Part shown: positions 1 to 13,734 of the stretch, piece after piece
Numbering within the stretch: position 1 is the first letter of the stretch
How the letters are laid out: every line of letters starts with the position of its first letter
Assembly (NCBI GenBank): GCA_001600455.1
Contig: BCKC01000005.1
Coordinates: 3,224,001-3,288,000 of the forward strand
From: Endocalyx cinctus
Taxonomy: Eukaryota > Ascomycota > Sordariomycetes > Amphisphaeriales > Apiosporaceae
Length of the DNA: 64,000 nucleotides
Reading direction: 5' to 3'
Notes under the pieces: model-generated
What the model was told of the DNA's origin: nothing
The model's input: only the letters and a program-made list of their open reading frames with translations
Databases searched by the model: none
Program-made: the position numbers and the translations under genes

Positions 1-688
1 ACAATGAAATGATGTATCATCCGGGCTATCGAAAGTTGGATAGTAGGCTAGATGTCTAGCATTGTCCGACTTTAGGGTATGCATTCTCAGTATAGGTACT
101 TCTACATTCTGGCAGTATTGGAAGTTTTTATGAAGACAGATTTTCCTTCCAAGGAGGCGGCTAAGGGAGATACTATATAGAGCTCCATGATTAGCTTCAA
201 CCACTTTGGCATAATACCACCGTGAAAGGCTATCAGTTTATAAATAGATTAAGGATGGCTCTGATCCGGGAATGAGGTCAGATTGATTGTCTTCATTTGG
301 CGCATGTCAGCACTCGATCAACGCAACATGTAATTTTGGTATAAAAGAAATTTATAATACCCGGATGTGATCCCGTATTACTACAGGTTGATTTTACGAA
401 TATTCCATATATGAGCAGGAAGTATGTAACCTAGTTTAATCTCGTAGTCATCCGAGAACTCATGTGATGTTTAAAATATATAACTAACTCTCGTATAACT
501 AGTTTAGTATCCTACTTTGAGGTCATTGTTCTTGGCGAAGGCTTTGATCGTTTTATGCCTGCCAAATTAAACAGCGAATTACACAATATTATATATTGAG
601 GATATTACATAGTTCAGCACGATTGTGATAATGTTTGATAGAACTGAAACTATCTATCAAGCCAACCAAAATTCCATGCGTGGAGTTT
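1..688. other. Intergenic, no gene seen
   Basis: This is the 3' flank of the transporter gene that starts the window. I see only AT-rich non-coding sequence. Short open frames that run against the transporter are shadows of it. Confidence 0.6.
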
Positions 689-2409
689 TTAGATAGTCTC
701 GTCATCATCCTTGGACTTTCTCTCGCGCTTATACATATAGGCAACCACTGCCGTAATTACAGCTTGAGCTCCAAAAGCTGCAGTCGAGAAGATAAACCCC
801 TTCCTAAACATCGGAGAATCAACCTGGGGGTACGTAAGAAGCGGAACCCACGCGTTGAAAGCGTAACCAAGGGAGTTCATAATTCCAATAACGATGGCTC
901 TCTCCTCGGCGTCGGCGCCGCATATTTCGTTCGCCCAGCTCATGCTGAGAGGTCCGTATGGAACCGACGCGCGCTGTAGAAGATAGGCAAACCACTTCAG
1001 ACCGTACGGTATGTACCAGATGGCGAGGAGGAGCGAAGATAGACCGCCTAAAAAGGTGGAGATGGACATCATGAGACCGCGGTGGCGGATGGCGTCAGAT
1101 ATGATAGCGAAAGCAACGGTGAGCACTAGTTGTATAGCATAAGCCGCTGTCGGTACGATATTCTGTTTTTTTAGTGATTCTTATTTAGTAACTAGACAAG
1201 CATGCGAAGGTTTAGACGTATTTTTTCCACTCACTATGCGCTGAACAGATTCACCCCTTGATTTGAGCCACAGCGAAAATGGATTGATGCTCGTTGAGGG
1301 GCCAATGTTGATGAATACTATGTATAGAATAGAAAGGAGGTACACATGCCACCGTCCTGAATTAAGTTAGAATCCTTTATCATGAGACAATATTGTATAA
1401 TTGATTGTTAAGATCTTACCAAAGACTCTTTTAAAAGCCGACCGCCCAAGTTTTGTCCGGGGTGCTCGTCCGATTTGTCTCATCCGTTCTCTGGCCATAT
1501 CCCGATCCTATTTAATGTTAGATGTGTCGCATTGGCAGAAGTGTGGAGATATTTGTCACCTTTTCATTGAGGTAGAATGCCCTGGTATTCTCAGGAAGAT
1601 CTGGAATGAGAAAAAATCCGGCAAGGCAAATGGGTAAGCTTATTACTCCGTCCACAATCTGCAGCCATGGTCAGCCCTTATTATCATATTTGAGACGAAA
1701 GGAAATTATCAGTGGAACGTACGAAGAGCCACTGCCACCCAGAAAATCCGCGAACACCGTTAAGATTCGTATACGCGGCGGCCTGGAGGTATCCCGAGAA
1801 CAGGTTGGCGGCGGCCGAGGACGCGTGAAATATGCATGCGCGCTTGCCGAGCTCGGATGGCTTGTACCATGCTCCCAAGATGGTGTGTGCGGCCGGGTAG
1901 AATATCGATTCGGCCAGCCCGACAAAAAAGCGGATGAGGATGACATGATCAGACGTCTTCGCCGCAACGAGGGTGAACGTGAGAATGGTCCATATAAGTT
2001 CGCATGAGGGGACCCATATCGAAGGGCGAATCTTCGTTAGAATAATCTGCGAAGGTATCTGGCCAATCACATATCCGACCGTCCAGGCTGTGTCGATGAG
2101 GTTTATTTGATTGCCGTTCATATTCAGGTCTTCCTTCATGCCACTCACGAAAGCGTTCGAGATGTTCGTCTGGTCGAGGTTTTTTATAAAATAGCCGAGT
2201 GAGAGCATCGTTATCAGGAAACAGTCGAGTTTTTGGACAAATCGACGTTCCTTGTGAGTTCGTCCAGGGTCGTAATCCCATATGTAAGACCACCATGGCG
2301 CCTTTGCTTTTGCCGGTTCGGAATCGAGAGGAGTGGTCACGGATTCATTGGAGAGAGAAGCCCCGATTCCGACCTCCTTAATACTACCAGCATTCTTACT
2401 TGAACTCAT
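689..2409 (-). CDS. MFS transporter, anion:cation symporter (allantoate/pantothenate permease-like) family
   Basis: Plasma-membrane permease of the fungal Dal5/Fen2/Liz1-type family, which takes up small organic anions such as allantoate, pantothenate or related carboxylates; the substrate cannot be read from sequence. Five exons join in frame: 2409-1723, 1658-1560, 1507-1420, 1356-1235 and 1162-689 (1,470 nt, 489 aa, usual family length). The N-terminal cytosolic tail has [19 protein letters not shown] before the first helix, then [18 protein letters not shown], a family hallmark. Exon 2 carries [17 protein letters not shown], also typical. The C-terminal half is hydrophobic and ends in a charged [13 protein letters not shown] tail. 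Introns are 52-72 nt; one donor is the weaker GTGACA. No disruption is seen. The nearest neighbour is the NLR gene on the same strand, 1.2 kb upstream of this gene. Confidence 0.92.
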
Positions 2410-3654
2410 GATTCCTCTATATTCTTAAACTGAGCTTCGCAATGTCTATTAGATCCCTCAATAGGCGATCATAGGAATCTGAAATTTACACGTGAATAGA
2501 AACCGTCTCGACAACAATTGATTTATATATAAAACTAGGGATGGCGCATTACTGTCTATGCTTAATAAAACAGACATATTTGATAAAAGTGGTGTCTGCA
2601 TGTAGTTACGTGATTGCATAATTGCGAGATCGAGCTAGTCGCATAGATAAGCTGGGATTTGGACACTGGCGATGACATGAATAAGGAGTTCGTCATGAGG
2701 GGTTGGGCTGTCGTGATACTTATAAGATGGTGGGCTTACAGATATAAGATGACTGATTGGGTGAGGATGTGATACAAATGTGGCTCGCATGCCTGGGTAT
2801 ACATGGAGTGCGATGCCACGATACATGCCTCCAATGGCGTAATCGCCACTACATACTGGACTCATACTCGTGAACGGGAAGCTCCATGAAATGTGGGTTT
2901 GGTGTGAAATGACGTGATATCACCAAAATAATACGTGGGAAGTAGTTATAAGAAAGCAAAATGAGGTAATGGGAATTGGGTGAAGACAATCGCCGAATCT
3001 TTATAGCTACCCATGGTCTATTATAGTGAGTGACTTCAAGGCCAAGCATTCCATACAAGGAAAGAAAAAGTTATTTTCTTCACGGAATCATATGTATTGG
3101 CAGCATTTACGAATTATACTATTCCTCTCTCATTAGCGCTGAAAAGAGCTATGATTTATCTCGTCTAGATAATGTGAAGTTGTTTTCGGCCTATCGAAGG
3201 TGGTCTCAATTCTTACGAGTCTCCGCTAATTACTCCGGAAACACCTTGGTCGATGTGGAGTTCGCAGCTGACAGGGGGATGGAAATGGAAGCTGCCGAAG
3301 GGGTCCACGGCAGCTAGCTGACCCCGGATCTACTTAATTTTTACACCTATGTTCAACTTTTACCTCTGTTAAGCTTCCATTAAAAGGGGAAAAAAATAAT
3401 ATACCTAACACATTTCGCAAACGAGCATCCTATATCATAATGGAGAGTTCGTAATCAGGAACTAATCATAGCTCTACTATATGATGCGCCGCGGTTCAAC
3501 AGCAGAACGGCGGTGTAATTAGTTACAGTGTGGTTTGCAGCACTAAGCACACTATGCTGTTACAATAATATGCATCCCGGATTCTCGTCTATAAAACGCA
3601 AGGAAGCGAAGAGGGTTGAATTGTTGCGCTTCAGGATATTGACCTATACCCAGT
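2410..3654. other. Intergenic between transporter and NLR gene
   Basis: About 1.2 kb separates the transporter start from the NLR stop. Several short open frames occur on both strands, but none has a recognisable motif, splice structure or signal peptide. No repeat was recognised. Confidence 0.5.
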
Positions 3655-6600
3655 TCACAGCAATAATTCACGGTTCATGATGTGACCAACATTCCCTCCG
3701 AGCTCCTGTTTGATTTCTTGGCGCCGGCAAGCGTAGTTCCACGTGCTTTCGTTCCTCATTTGCTTCCATTCCCACCTCATTGGCAGCGCCACAACCCTAA
3801 TACCCGACCATTCCCTGACTGGAGCAGGGCTCCCAGCGGAACATTGATTCTCTATTTGACACTGCTCCACGAATCGCTCCACCAAAAACCAGCGCAGTAC
3901 CTTGTCATGCCTTCTGGCAGCAATGACCGCGCTCTTCTCCATGCCACGAGAGTCTGCGTATAGTATACGTGCCCCTTTTCGAACCAAGAACTTCACGGTG
4001 CTTAGATGTCCGTTGGAAGAAGCTACCATCAGCGCCGTGCCTTGATCACAGCACTCCCATTCAAGATCAATTCCAATGGCGAAGAAGTTCTCAAGTGCGA
4101 CTGAAAGCCCCAAATATGCTGCCTTGTAGAATAAGCTATCCGTGCCGGCTGTGACGACTCGGTTCTGCTTTCTCCTTGTATACCAGTCGATGAGTCTATA
4201 AGATCTCGAGATGTTAATCAGTAGTTCCTCATCTTTTAGACGATAGATTATCCCGACCCAAAACCGGGAGTTAAAGCTCCAATATGAGGTTACTTCGTGA
4301 ACGTCTGACAAACTAGCATGTCTTCTCAAGATAAGTCGCAAGTATGATTGAGAAGGACAACCTATCGCACAATGTAAAGGTGATAAATCTAAACAATTGA
4401 CCTCATCAATACGAGCCCCTCTGCTTAGTAGGTATTTGAAAAGCTCAATTCGGGTTTCTCTGTTGCTTTCAGAGTCTAGCATGACATGCGTTAGGGAGCC
4501 GCTGCCAGTATTATCAGTAGCATCTTCCGATTCTCCGCAGAAGTTTGTCAGAAACTTCACCATGTCTAAATGCCCATTTTCGCACGCTACTAATAGAGGC
4601 GTGAGACCTGAATTGGTGCGGGCGTGCGGATTGGCCCCTTTCTGTAATAGCAATTGAGCCACGGGTATTGCGCCATTACCCGCAGCTGCGTGAAGTGGTG
4701 TATAGCTGTCCTTACTATCTTGCGAGTTCACGTCGGCCGAGTAGTTCAATAGCGTTCTGACGCAGTCAGTCAACCCATTCTTAGCCGCAGTATGAAGTAT
4801 AGTTTCATTGAATTCTCCAGCATCGGGCTTGTTGACTAGAGCTCGAACAAAATCGGAAGGAGAACAATAGCCAGAAGCGTTGAGGGCTGATCTAATTAAT
4901 GTAAGAATGCGTTTCCCGCTCGAATGATTATTTGTCTTATTACTCACTGTGCGACTTTGTTTTCAAGTGTTTGGCAAAGTATTGATAAAATTGCACCAAG
5001 TCTTTCGCTAGATCCTTCCAAAATAGGCCCAAACAATGGATTGCGTGGTATTGCGAAGATATCATCCCCTTCTTCAAAGTATTTGGTAATGATCTTGGGG
5101 AGAACCAGTGCATACATGGATTCTGTGGCAGCTGCTTCTAAGGCTGTGGCAGGTTCTGGCATGAGAGGGCCCTGGTATACTGTCGATATTTTTGCCCCTT
5201 TATCAACAAGCCACTCGACGATATCAGGGCTTCGCTGAGTACAAAAAGCCGCCATTAAGGGAGAAACTGGCCAAGGTTCATTCAGTTCAATATCTATTGG
5301 ACATCCTTGGTCAATTATATCCTGACAGGCTTGGAGATCATTCTGCTTAAGGGAAGTCGATAAGGCGGCAGCTATCATACGAAGAGATTTAGCTTGCGTA
5401 ATGAGATGGATTGGGGAATCGTGCTTTCCGTGGATCTTAATCAATCTAACCAATTTTAAATTACCAGATTGATAAGCGTAAGCTAATGGTGTTAACCCAA
5501 GTGAGCAAGCGTTTTGTTCTGCACCTAGCTGAAGCAGGGTTCGAACCGGATCTAGTGCCTTAGATTTAACGGCGAAGTGTATAGGCTGGAGCCCGCCTTT
5601 TGCGACTGCATTCACATTAGCGCCGCGACGTTTCAAAGCCCTGATGATGGATGACCGTCCATCCGTGACCGCATAGTGCATGGGAGTTTTTGATTCGCTG
5701 TCAACAGCCTCGCACTCGTCAAATAGCTTCTGGTCGAGGCAAAATTCCAAGCAATCCGTCCGAGCAAATATAGCAGCTAGATGAAGCACCGTGAGACCGG
5801 TAACGGAATGACCATCTATAGTGAGTCTGCAAGTCTGTCCCCATTTCGCGGGCAGGCGTTTTGCCAACGACACCTTTGCAATATCAGCTAAAATGAGCAT
5901 GTTTCCAGCTAGCACGGCAGCGAGTGCGGCATTAAAGCCATTATCGTCTGCAAGCCACGGATCAGCGCCGGTATCAAGAAGGATTTCAGCTGTATCATTG
6001 GAATTTCCGAAGATGTGCCACACCAGTGGTGATGCACCATCGTGGGCTTTTGACGAGTAATTGTAGTCAATGCCCGTTTCAAGTACATATCTTAGTTTCC
6101 AATAGGGACTATGATGACCACTATATATGCCGCCCCAGTTTCCAATACAGTATAGAAGTATTGGTGCATCAACATCATATCTGGCCTCAGTCGCTGTAAT
6201 GTCGTAATGTGAAAGAAGACGACGAAAGTTCACCTCGCCAATGTCCACATCTGGCAGGCACGCTATTTCTAAAGCCGTCAAATTTTCAACTCGGAGTTGT
6301 GGATCTACACCATTTTTGAGTAAAAAATCAATCATCTTCAAGTCGTCATGGATAATTGCTGCAGTTAGAAGTCTATATACTGATGTGTTTCTCACAACGT
6401 TGTCCCAATGGTTTGTGGCTTCTGCGATCTTGAGAACAATGTCGGAAACAACATGCCAGTTTTCGAATCGAATCGGCCTCTGAGAATACTTTCGAGAGAT
6501 TCCAGCAAACAAGTTTTTTGCTTGAGGAATAACATATTCAGCTTCTTTATCGAGCTTCGCGACAAGTGGTATCAGAGCTGATGCTGAATGTGCTGTTTCG

Positions 6601-9600
6601 TAGGACGTAACCAGGCCACCTTCGATCAGGTGAGATATAGTCTGTTCCAACCATTCCGTTTGGCTTGGAGTGAGTCTCATTAGATAATAAATAGCTTCAT
6701 GGCATATTGAAGACCATAAATGGCTTCCAAATTCTGGATTCGAAATGTCGATGCCGGCCAGTAATGTCTTCACAATATCGTAATGGACGTGGTAGTTGGT
6801 TCGCATTGTTCGGATCATCAACGAATCAAAAGGAGTGTGGCCGAGAAAGTTGGTTTGTGTAAGAGACGATCTAAAAAGATTTACTAGAAGCTTGACACAC
6901 TCTAGAGTTGCATTGGGACTAAGATGATGTAAAGGACTTTCTAACTTATCGTCTAGTTGATCAAGTGCAATCCCGACATCAACTAACTTCTGGACTATCT
7001 CGGCAGACCCAATAGCTGCTGAATCTCTGTAAACAGGTGAATTGCTCTTCCAAAACTCGGGTGAAGGGCAATGATGCATGAGCATCAACACAGCATCACG
7101 GTGATGAGCAGTTAGGGCCGCAGCCACTGGCGTGAGGCCTTCGTTTGATACCATACGCAGTGCAGTGTCTCGGTCTCTGTCAAATCCAAGGAGGAGTTTC
7201 AGAATACGAAGTGAGTTTGCCTGGGACGCTAGGTGCCAGATCGTTTCCCCATCTTCATTCTGTGCTACCGTAGTGGCACCATGTTTGAGTAGAACTCTCA
7301 ATGAAACATCATCGTCGTCTCTCCAGCATAGATGTACAGGAGTTTGATTGTAATCGTTTTTCTGGTCAGAATCGAAACCAGCCTGTAACAAGAAAGCTAG
7401 ACAGTCAACCGATCTTGATTCAGTAGCTTGATGTACCATGGTCCAGGACTCATCATCATCCCTGAATTTCAGCGATCTCAAGGCTTCTACTGTGCGGATA
7501 TCGAAGACTTCCTTCAAAGCGCGGACATCATTACCTTCTATGATGCTCGCTATATATCTTTGAGCGGAAAGCTCCCCTCTGTTTTCTCCGAAGTATTGGT
7601 TGACTGATACACCATGCTGCAATCTTAATATTTGTGCAAATTGAAGTGTCATCTCAAATAAACGAGATTTCGGACTTTCTAGCTCCTGGGGTGATTTAAG
7701 AGCCTCGAGGAAGGATGTTACGGCCTTTCCTTCCGCATAAAGACTTTTAAATTTTTTTGGTGTAAGTGAGACCATGACGTTGCAGTAAATACAATCAAAT
7801 CGGGCCAGATCATCATCTTCAACTGTCGCTCCAGCTCTTATGAGATCAGTCAAAATCTCAAAGTCTTTGCCAAATGTGCAACTTGTTACCGAAAGCTTTA
7901 AAATTGTTTCGCGACGAAAAGGAGAAGAGAAGTGGGCATGGATATTTGCACCAGCATCAAGTAATACCCGTACGGTATCATACCTGGCAGATGGAAAATC
8001 TCTATCTGATTGGGTGAATGTAATAAGCCTGCCATGAGTATCAAGGTAGCTGTTCGTCAAAGCTTCCTCGAGAAATATGGTATAGCCACCAATGGCACAA
8101 TGTAGCGGAGTTCCATAACGACTTAACTGGTTCACTCCAAGGCCTACATCTATGAGATGCTGACATACTCCTGGTAAGCCCAACACAGCAGCCATGTGGA
8201 GAGGTGTGAAATCGGGCCTCAGAAGCGAGGTAATAGTGGTGAGTGTGATATCGTTGGATTTCCCAAAGCTAGTTTGATTTTCCATAAATCGTCTGTAAAA
8301 ATATCCATTTAATTTGAGACAATATCGCACAAGTTCCAGTGACCACGCTTTGAAGCTTGATGATTTTGTTGCATTAAATAAGTCGAGGACACGACGGCGT
8401 ATTTTTCCTTCATCTAATCGGGTAGTGACGTACTCAGGCCAAAACAGAGCAGCATGTGTGTAAAAAGGTCGCGATTTATTCCGATTCAGGATATGCTGCA
8501 CCTCGTTCAAATCTGATTCTGGTTCCCTTTCATGATTCGGGAATGTGAGATAACATAGGGATAGAAACCCTAGTAACGACTTCGCCTTTTCTGCACTAAC
8601 TTGAAAATAGCTTAAATCAGGGTATATCGAATCGATGTTAGCGAGAAATTCTTGTACTGTATAATGTGCTAACTCAAAGATGGGAGGTTCAGAACGTTTC
8701 CGGATAAGGCTGCTGCACCAGTGCATGATTTCTCTCTCGTCTACCAAGTCGTCACTTTCAAAAGCAGCTGTATCTTCAGGTACAGAAACAACCTCGCATA
8801 GTTGTGGAGCGCTGAGCCTGCAGTGAGAGATAAGTAGAAGGCTTTGTTGCACCAGCTTCTGTACGTCTGTATCTCGTGTTTGGATATTTAGAAGGATGCG
8901 TGCATATGAATCGTGGAGCGTCGGTGGAAGTTTTTTGAGTGCTTTACGACGAGCCGTGTTGTTGGGAAGTTCACAAATGTGATCCATTTGGCAGGCTACC
9001 CAGCGAAACCTAACCATTTAGCAACTCTGCGAGGAAGAAACTCTAATAAATCGATAACTTACATCCCCTTGGCCCCGTTAATCAGTGCCGATGTTATCTC
9101 GTCTTTTATAGACATGTCGCGTAGCCGGAGCCTTCCTGAATCGATACGTTTCTCCAGCTCTGATGCGACATAAAACTGAATGCTATGAGGAGCAGATGTC
9201 AGCTGTGATTCACCCCAAAAGTTAGCCCCATGAAACCTACTCCTCTATATGTGCTGCAACGTCGATATGGTCGAAGTCGACCTCAAGATTTTCACGAATG
9301 TGGATCTCGTCCCGGCTGAGAAGGGCCATTGAAACACACGAATCTGACTCTCTGGGGAGGCCTGCTAATGTCTCCACCACATCGTTAGCATGCTCACCAC
9401 ATTCGTCAAGTCCGTCAATAACTATAAAAAGCTGGTCAAAGTGCTTAGACATGTTTTGCAAGACACTCGCTATTTTTTTCGCTGATGGGTGGCTAGGGAT
9501 ATGAGAGTCAACTCTCAGTTCTTCGTAGTATTGATGTAGAATCTGGAATGCTTTCTCGTCCTGTCTGGCAATCTGGGATGCTAAAGAAGAGAGAATGTTC

Positions 9601-10487
9601 TGTATGGGGTGTGTGTTGCTGTCTCTATAGTTGCAAAAGAAATAAGCTAAAGCTGCCTGATTACCACTGGTACCCGTATTAGTCATATGACCAACAGAGG
9701 TGAGCTGGAGGCATTCGGAGATGATGATTGAAGCTATGACGGACTTGCCCGCCCCTGGTATACCGTCGATCCATAACTTGGAGCCTGGGCATCGTTGCCA
9801 TTTTTGAAACTCTTCACATTTTAGAAACCATGACCCCGTCGTAGGATGTCGAAGCCCCTTGTTTTTATCAAACTCGCGTTTGGTGTTGATCTCGCAGGTA
9901 AACCAGTCCAAGACTTCCCGTCGCTTTTGATTCATGGTAATTTTTGTTTCAATATCTGAAATCTGGCGTATAGCGACCTGGATATCATCTATTTGTGAAT
10001 TGATATTGTCAATGCCCGACAAGCAGCGTTCCAGTTTCTGGAGAGAGTCAGCGGAGAGGGCGATGTTGATGTGCTGTTTTCTACGCTGTAGACCTTGCAG
10101 CATATCTTTAGTATCTAGAGAAGAGAATGGCCATTTCATGTGTCCCTTGACTTTTTTGACAGTTGAAGTTGACTCGAAGCTAGTCATTACACTTTGCAAA
10201 CCTCTCTGAATGAGACGTAACTCCTTCTCGCAGTCGCGAATAAGATGCATTCTGAGAGTAGGCGTGTATTTTTCGTCCTTGGATTCACTCGCGCTGCAGT
10301 CCAAGTCACAAGCTTGTAGGGATAGGGTGTGAAGCAGAATTGAAAATTCTTTGACTTCTTTTAGTAGTGTTTCCACTTCTTTCCGCGATTCTTTGACCTC
10401 TTTGATAAATTTCGACATGCTCCTATAAACCATGTCGGCAAGAGACACCAGGCCTGCGATGGAGGCTGAGATAGATAACGGGTCCAT
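3655..10487 (-). CDS. Giant NLR-type protein: fungal STAND N-terminal domain, NACHT, long ankyrin array
   Basis: Predicted intracellular STAND/NLR receptor ATPase. These proteins are thought to sense non-self or damage through the repeat domain and oligomerise through NACHT. Four exons, 10487-9241, 9182-9063, 9009-4948 and 4891-3655, sum to 6,666 nt (2,221 aa). Each intron (58, 53, 56 nt) restores a conserved junction: residues around 416 become DIQFYVASELEKRI, and residues 456-459 become MFRW in the conserved GMFRWVACQ-type motif after NACHT. The N-terminus MDPLSISASIAGLVSLADMV is the classic fungal STAND N-terminal start. Walker A is GIPGAGKS (242-249) and Walker B FIVIDGLDE (354-362). Ankyrin repeats run from about residue 720 to 2,150, with motifs such as TPLHMAA, TPVHLC, SPLHHL and TPLHAAAGNGA. 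The third intron removes an apparent stop, so the last ankyrin exon belongs to this gene and is not separate. No lesion is visible. The trigger and the cell-death partner are unknown. Confidence 0.85.
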
Positions 10488-13400
10488 ACTCTTTCTACGT
10501 TCAATAACAGTCGAGTAGAGGAGATTCGAGATTCCAGATAATAGTTTTTGTATACTTCAAGAATTGAAAACGGGATAAGTACCTCGACATAAAAATAAAG
10601 GTACAAAATTATGTAGTATTAAATGAGATGATGGTAGATATTTAGAAGCTTTCTTAGAGAGCCTTACAGAAAAGAATGAGCCTAGCAACTCGCCACAGAA
10701 CGAAATGATCTACACCATGTACCCCAAAGTAGAAATTCTCTTATTACCAAACAAATTTCGTTTCTGATGGCTGCCTAGAGGCGTACATGAGAGCCTCGAG
10801 TGGGGTAACCATGCTATGTAACCGGCTATTATTCTGAATCATAACTACGTATATTTTTCAACTCATGACACTAAATGTACACTATAGATGCTGCCAATAT
10901 GACAGTAAAAAGGAATAAATATGATTGAGCTCAACCATAATTATGAGTCGGTTATTATCTCAATATACATCAGGTAAAGTTGCAAAAGAAAATCTCTCTA
11001 CCATGTTCATGTCAGTATTTAGAGTACGAAACATTGTGAGATCCATTGTGAGATTCAATGACGAAGACTGTTGGAAAATTTCTGATGTTTCTGAACTCTA
11101 TCTGATGGGGAGCTTGATCAACTATAGGCTCATCACTCTCCTTGTGGTCCATCTAGTGACTTTGTGGCCTTTTCCTCCTCAAGTTTAATCAACCGATGAG
11201 CTTCTTCCAGTCTGAGGAAGGATACAAGGAACTCTCATAACATGAATGCATTACGATCTGCAGCGGAATTGAAATTGATATCAGTTTTCCCTACTGCGAC
11301 TCAGTATTCAATAATCCACAGCGACGCTGCCACCAGTCGTGAGTAGATATTACAATACCTCAAGGTCGCATTTCGCTAATCCTACTACTACGCGACGAAA
11401 CCGCGTTGTTAATTTGTGACTAACAGGGTCCACTCCACTACCTGAGCTGCTTGGGTAAACTACCTTTTTTTTTTTTTTTTTTTGTAGCCTAATACATAAT
11501 GTTGATAGAGTTTTTGGATATTCGCGACATGCTTATTCGAACAATCCATCTTGCAGTCGAAACTTCAAGATTCTTTCAAGTTGTTGAATGGTACCCCACC
11601 TTTCGAACTTACTGGCCCACGGTAGTGTAGTACTGAGACATAATCTTTCAGCTCCCAACCCAATCCCGGTAGATCTCATGTGGGGGTTGATACACTTGGA
11701 GATACGTTGATAACCTGAACGAATCAATTCGGAATTCACAAGCTCGCAACCTGCAGATACATGTTAAGTCAGTGCTGATCAATCAAACTTAACCTATGAA
11801 GATATTTTTATGAAGTTTGCGAGGCGTATTGCTGCGGCATGGATTTCAAGTATCGCTCAAACGCTGCACCCTATGTTAGAGGGCGTGTTGATTGCGACGA
11901 AAACTTTTTATCGAATGGCGGGGTGCCCTGTATATAAGCAGCACACTAATAAACTTTGTGAGTTGTTTTTACACAGCTATGAGGAGAGATCGGAGCTGTT
12001 TCTTTTCTCTTTTTTTTCCCCGTTAAATATTGTCATCCTATGCAGAAAATACTCCTCATTACATCAATTTCGGGGGCTCGTTTAATGCTTGACAAAGCAA
12101 AAAGATCAATCGGCTCAAAATAAAGTATATCTTAAAAGAATTACCGTATATATGCAGCATATTATCCCCCCTTGTTTTTCCTTTTTTTATCATTGCTTTT
12201 AATATTAATATTATTTAATTTTGAATAATTTATTTCCTATTAAAGAAAAAAAAAATAAGTATAAGAATAGTGGAATTTTGCTCAAAAATGCGTATAAAAT
12301 AAGTTAACAAGGGTGATGCGTTACTAAGGTACCATGTTATAAAGAGGGGCAGGGGGTTCTTGCTAAAATCAGGCAATATATTACATTTTTCTTTCTGATA
12401 TCTTGAGAGACTCTGCTACTAAAATGACTAACGAGGATAGGTCGACGTGGCAGGTATATTTTCGGAGGAGTTGATGGTTTGCTTGTAAATAAATATATAC
12501 TTCAAGAAGTTTTACCACGAGTAAACTAAATATTGGAAATAATCTACTGTATAAGATATTTCTGATTTGTGCGCCGCATAGTCACTAGGGTGGAAAACTT
12601 TCTAAAAATTGGGAGCACTGGCGCTTAATTGGCCCAAATTATTCTACCGCAGATTTGTTAACTTTATCTCTAATTATGGTGCTGCTGAAAATCGGAAAGG
12701 GTCGACTTGACGAAGCCGTAGTTATGGCCCTTTACGGGGCGGTCCGATGTCACGATCAGGATTCGTGGACGGCTGGGGTTCGGGCCGTTCTTTCTCGGGC
12801 TATTTTCTCCACGATAAGGAGCCTCATTTACGTGTAACGTAAGCGCTAGTTACCTTTTGCCCCGGACCCGGTATCTCCTACCGCATGATACGTATTACAC
12901 GGTTCAGACATGAGAAAAAAGGAGTTGCTGATAATTATACTAGGATTATCTACTATTCTGGACCCAGTAGATTTTTATGAAGTGTCCGCATTTCTGTACA
13001 CTTTCATCAGAAATGAGAAATTTCTTTTTTTTCAAGGTGGTGAGTTCTTAGCAGTCGTCAAACTTTTTTTTGAGACTTTCGTTTTCTTTTTACACTTACA
13101 ACGAGCGATGTATTGATTATATTAAGTCCAAAGCATATATTTCCTGCCCCGAGTAGTATTGGCTTCTTTCTTCTAAATATAGAGCGTGATGGTCATTAAT
13201 GGATCCATGCACTCGCTGTTAGATCTAGCACACTCTCGTATAAATACTTCCGAAAAGGGGCACGTTGAAGATATTATATGGTAGTTAAGGTCTAACTAAT
13301 AATGGCGTCGACATTGCTCGTACTTGATACTTATGGAGCTTGTTTTCCTCTTCGTTAGTCATAAATATAATGATTCTTCTTGAAAGTCGGCCTGACAGAA

Positions 13401-13702
13401 ATTCGGGTTAGAGGCGATCGTATGCCTTTCTAGCCCTTCAATTTTTGTGTTCAATTGGTCCCACATTATGGCAATATCTCCGACACTGCATTTTTACCAA
13501 TAATTAATACCTAAATCTGAATACGAGTCAACTGAAGTGAGCGCCAATTAATGAAGCTCAAACCTTTCCCCCCACTACTGAGTTTATAGAATCTATTTCA
13601 TGATAGTCAATAGAAATCATCAAATTCTCCGAAGGTTGTTCACAGTGCATTAGTTAAGAGAACAACAATCTCACCATTTCCCCCTATTAACGCACGCGCA
13701 CG

Positions 13703-13734
<32 letters not shown>

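Noticed and set aside
3655..4947. A separate 430-residue ankyrin gene
   Set aside because: Its apparent start is GTG, which is the GTGAGT donor of the last NLR intron; removing 56 bases continues the ankyrin array in frame.
4944..9017. A free-standing ankyrin gene starting at 9017
   Set aside because: The frame begins inside an intron. The conserved post-NACHT motif and a clean GTAAGT...TTAG intron show it is exon 3 of the NLR gene.
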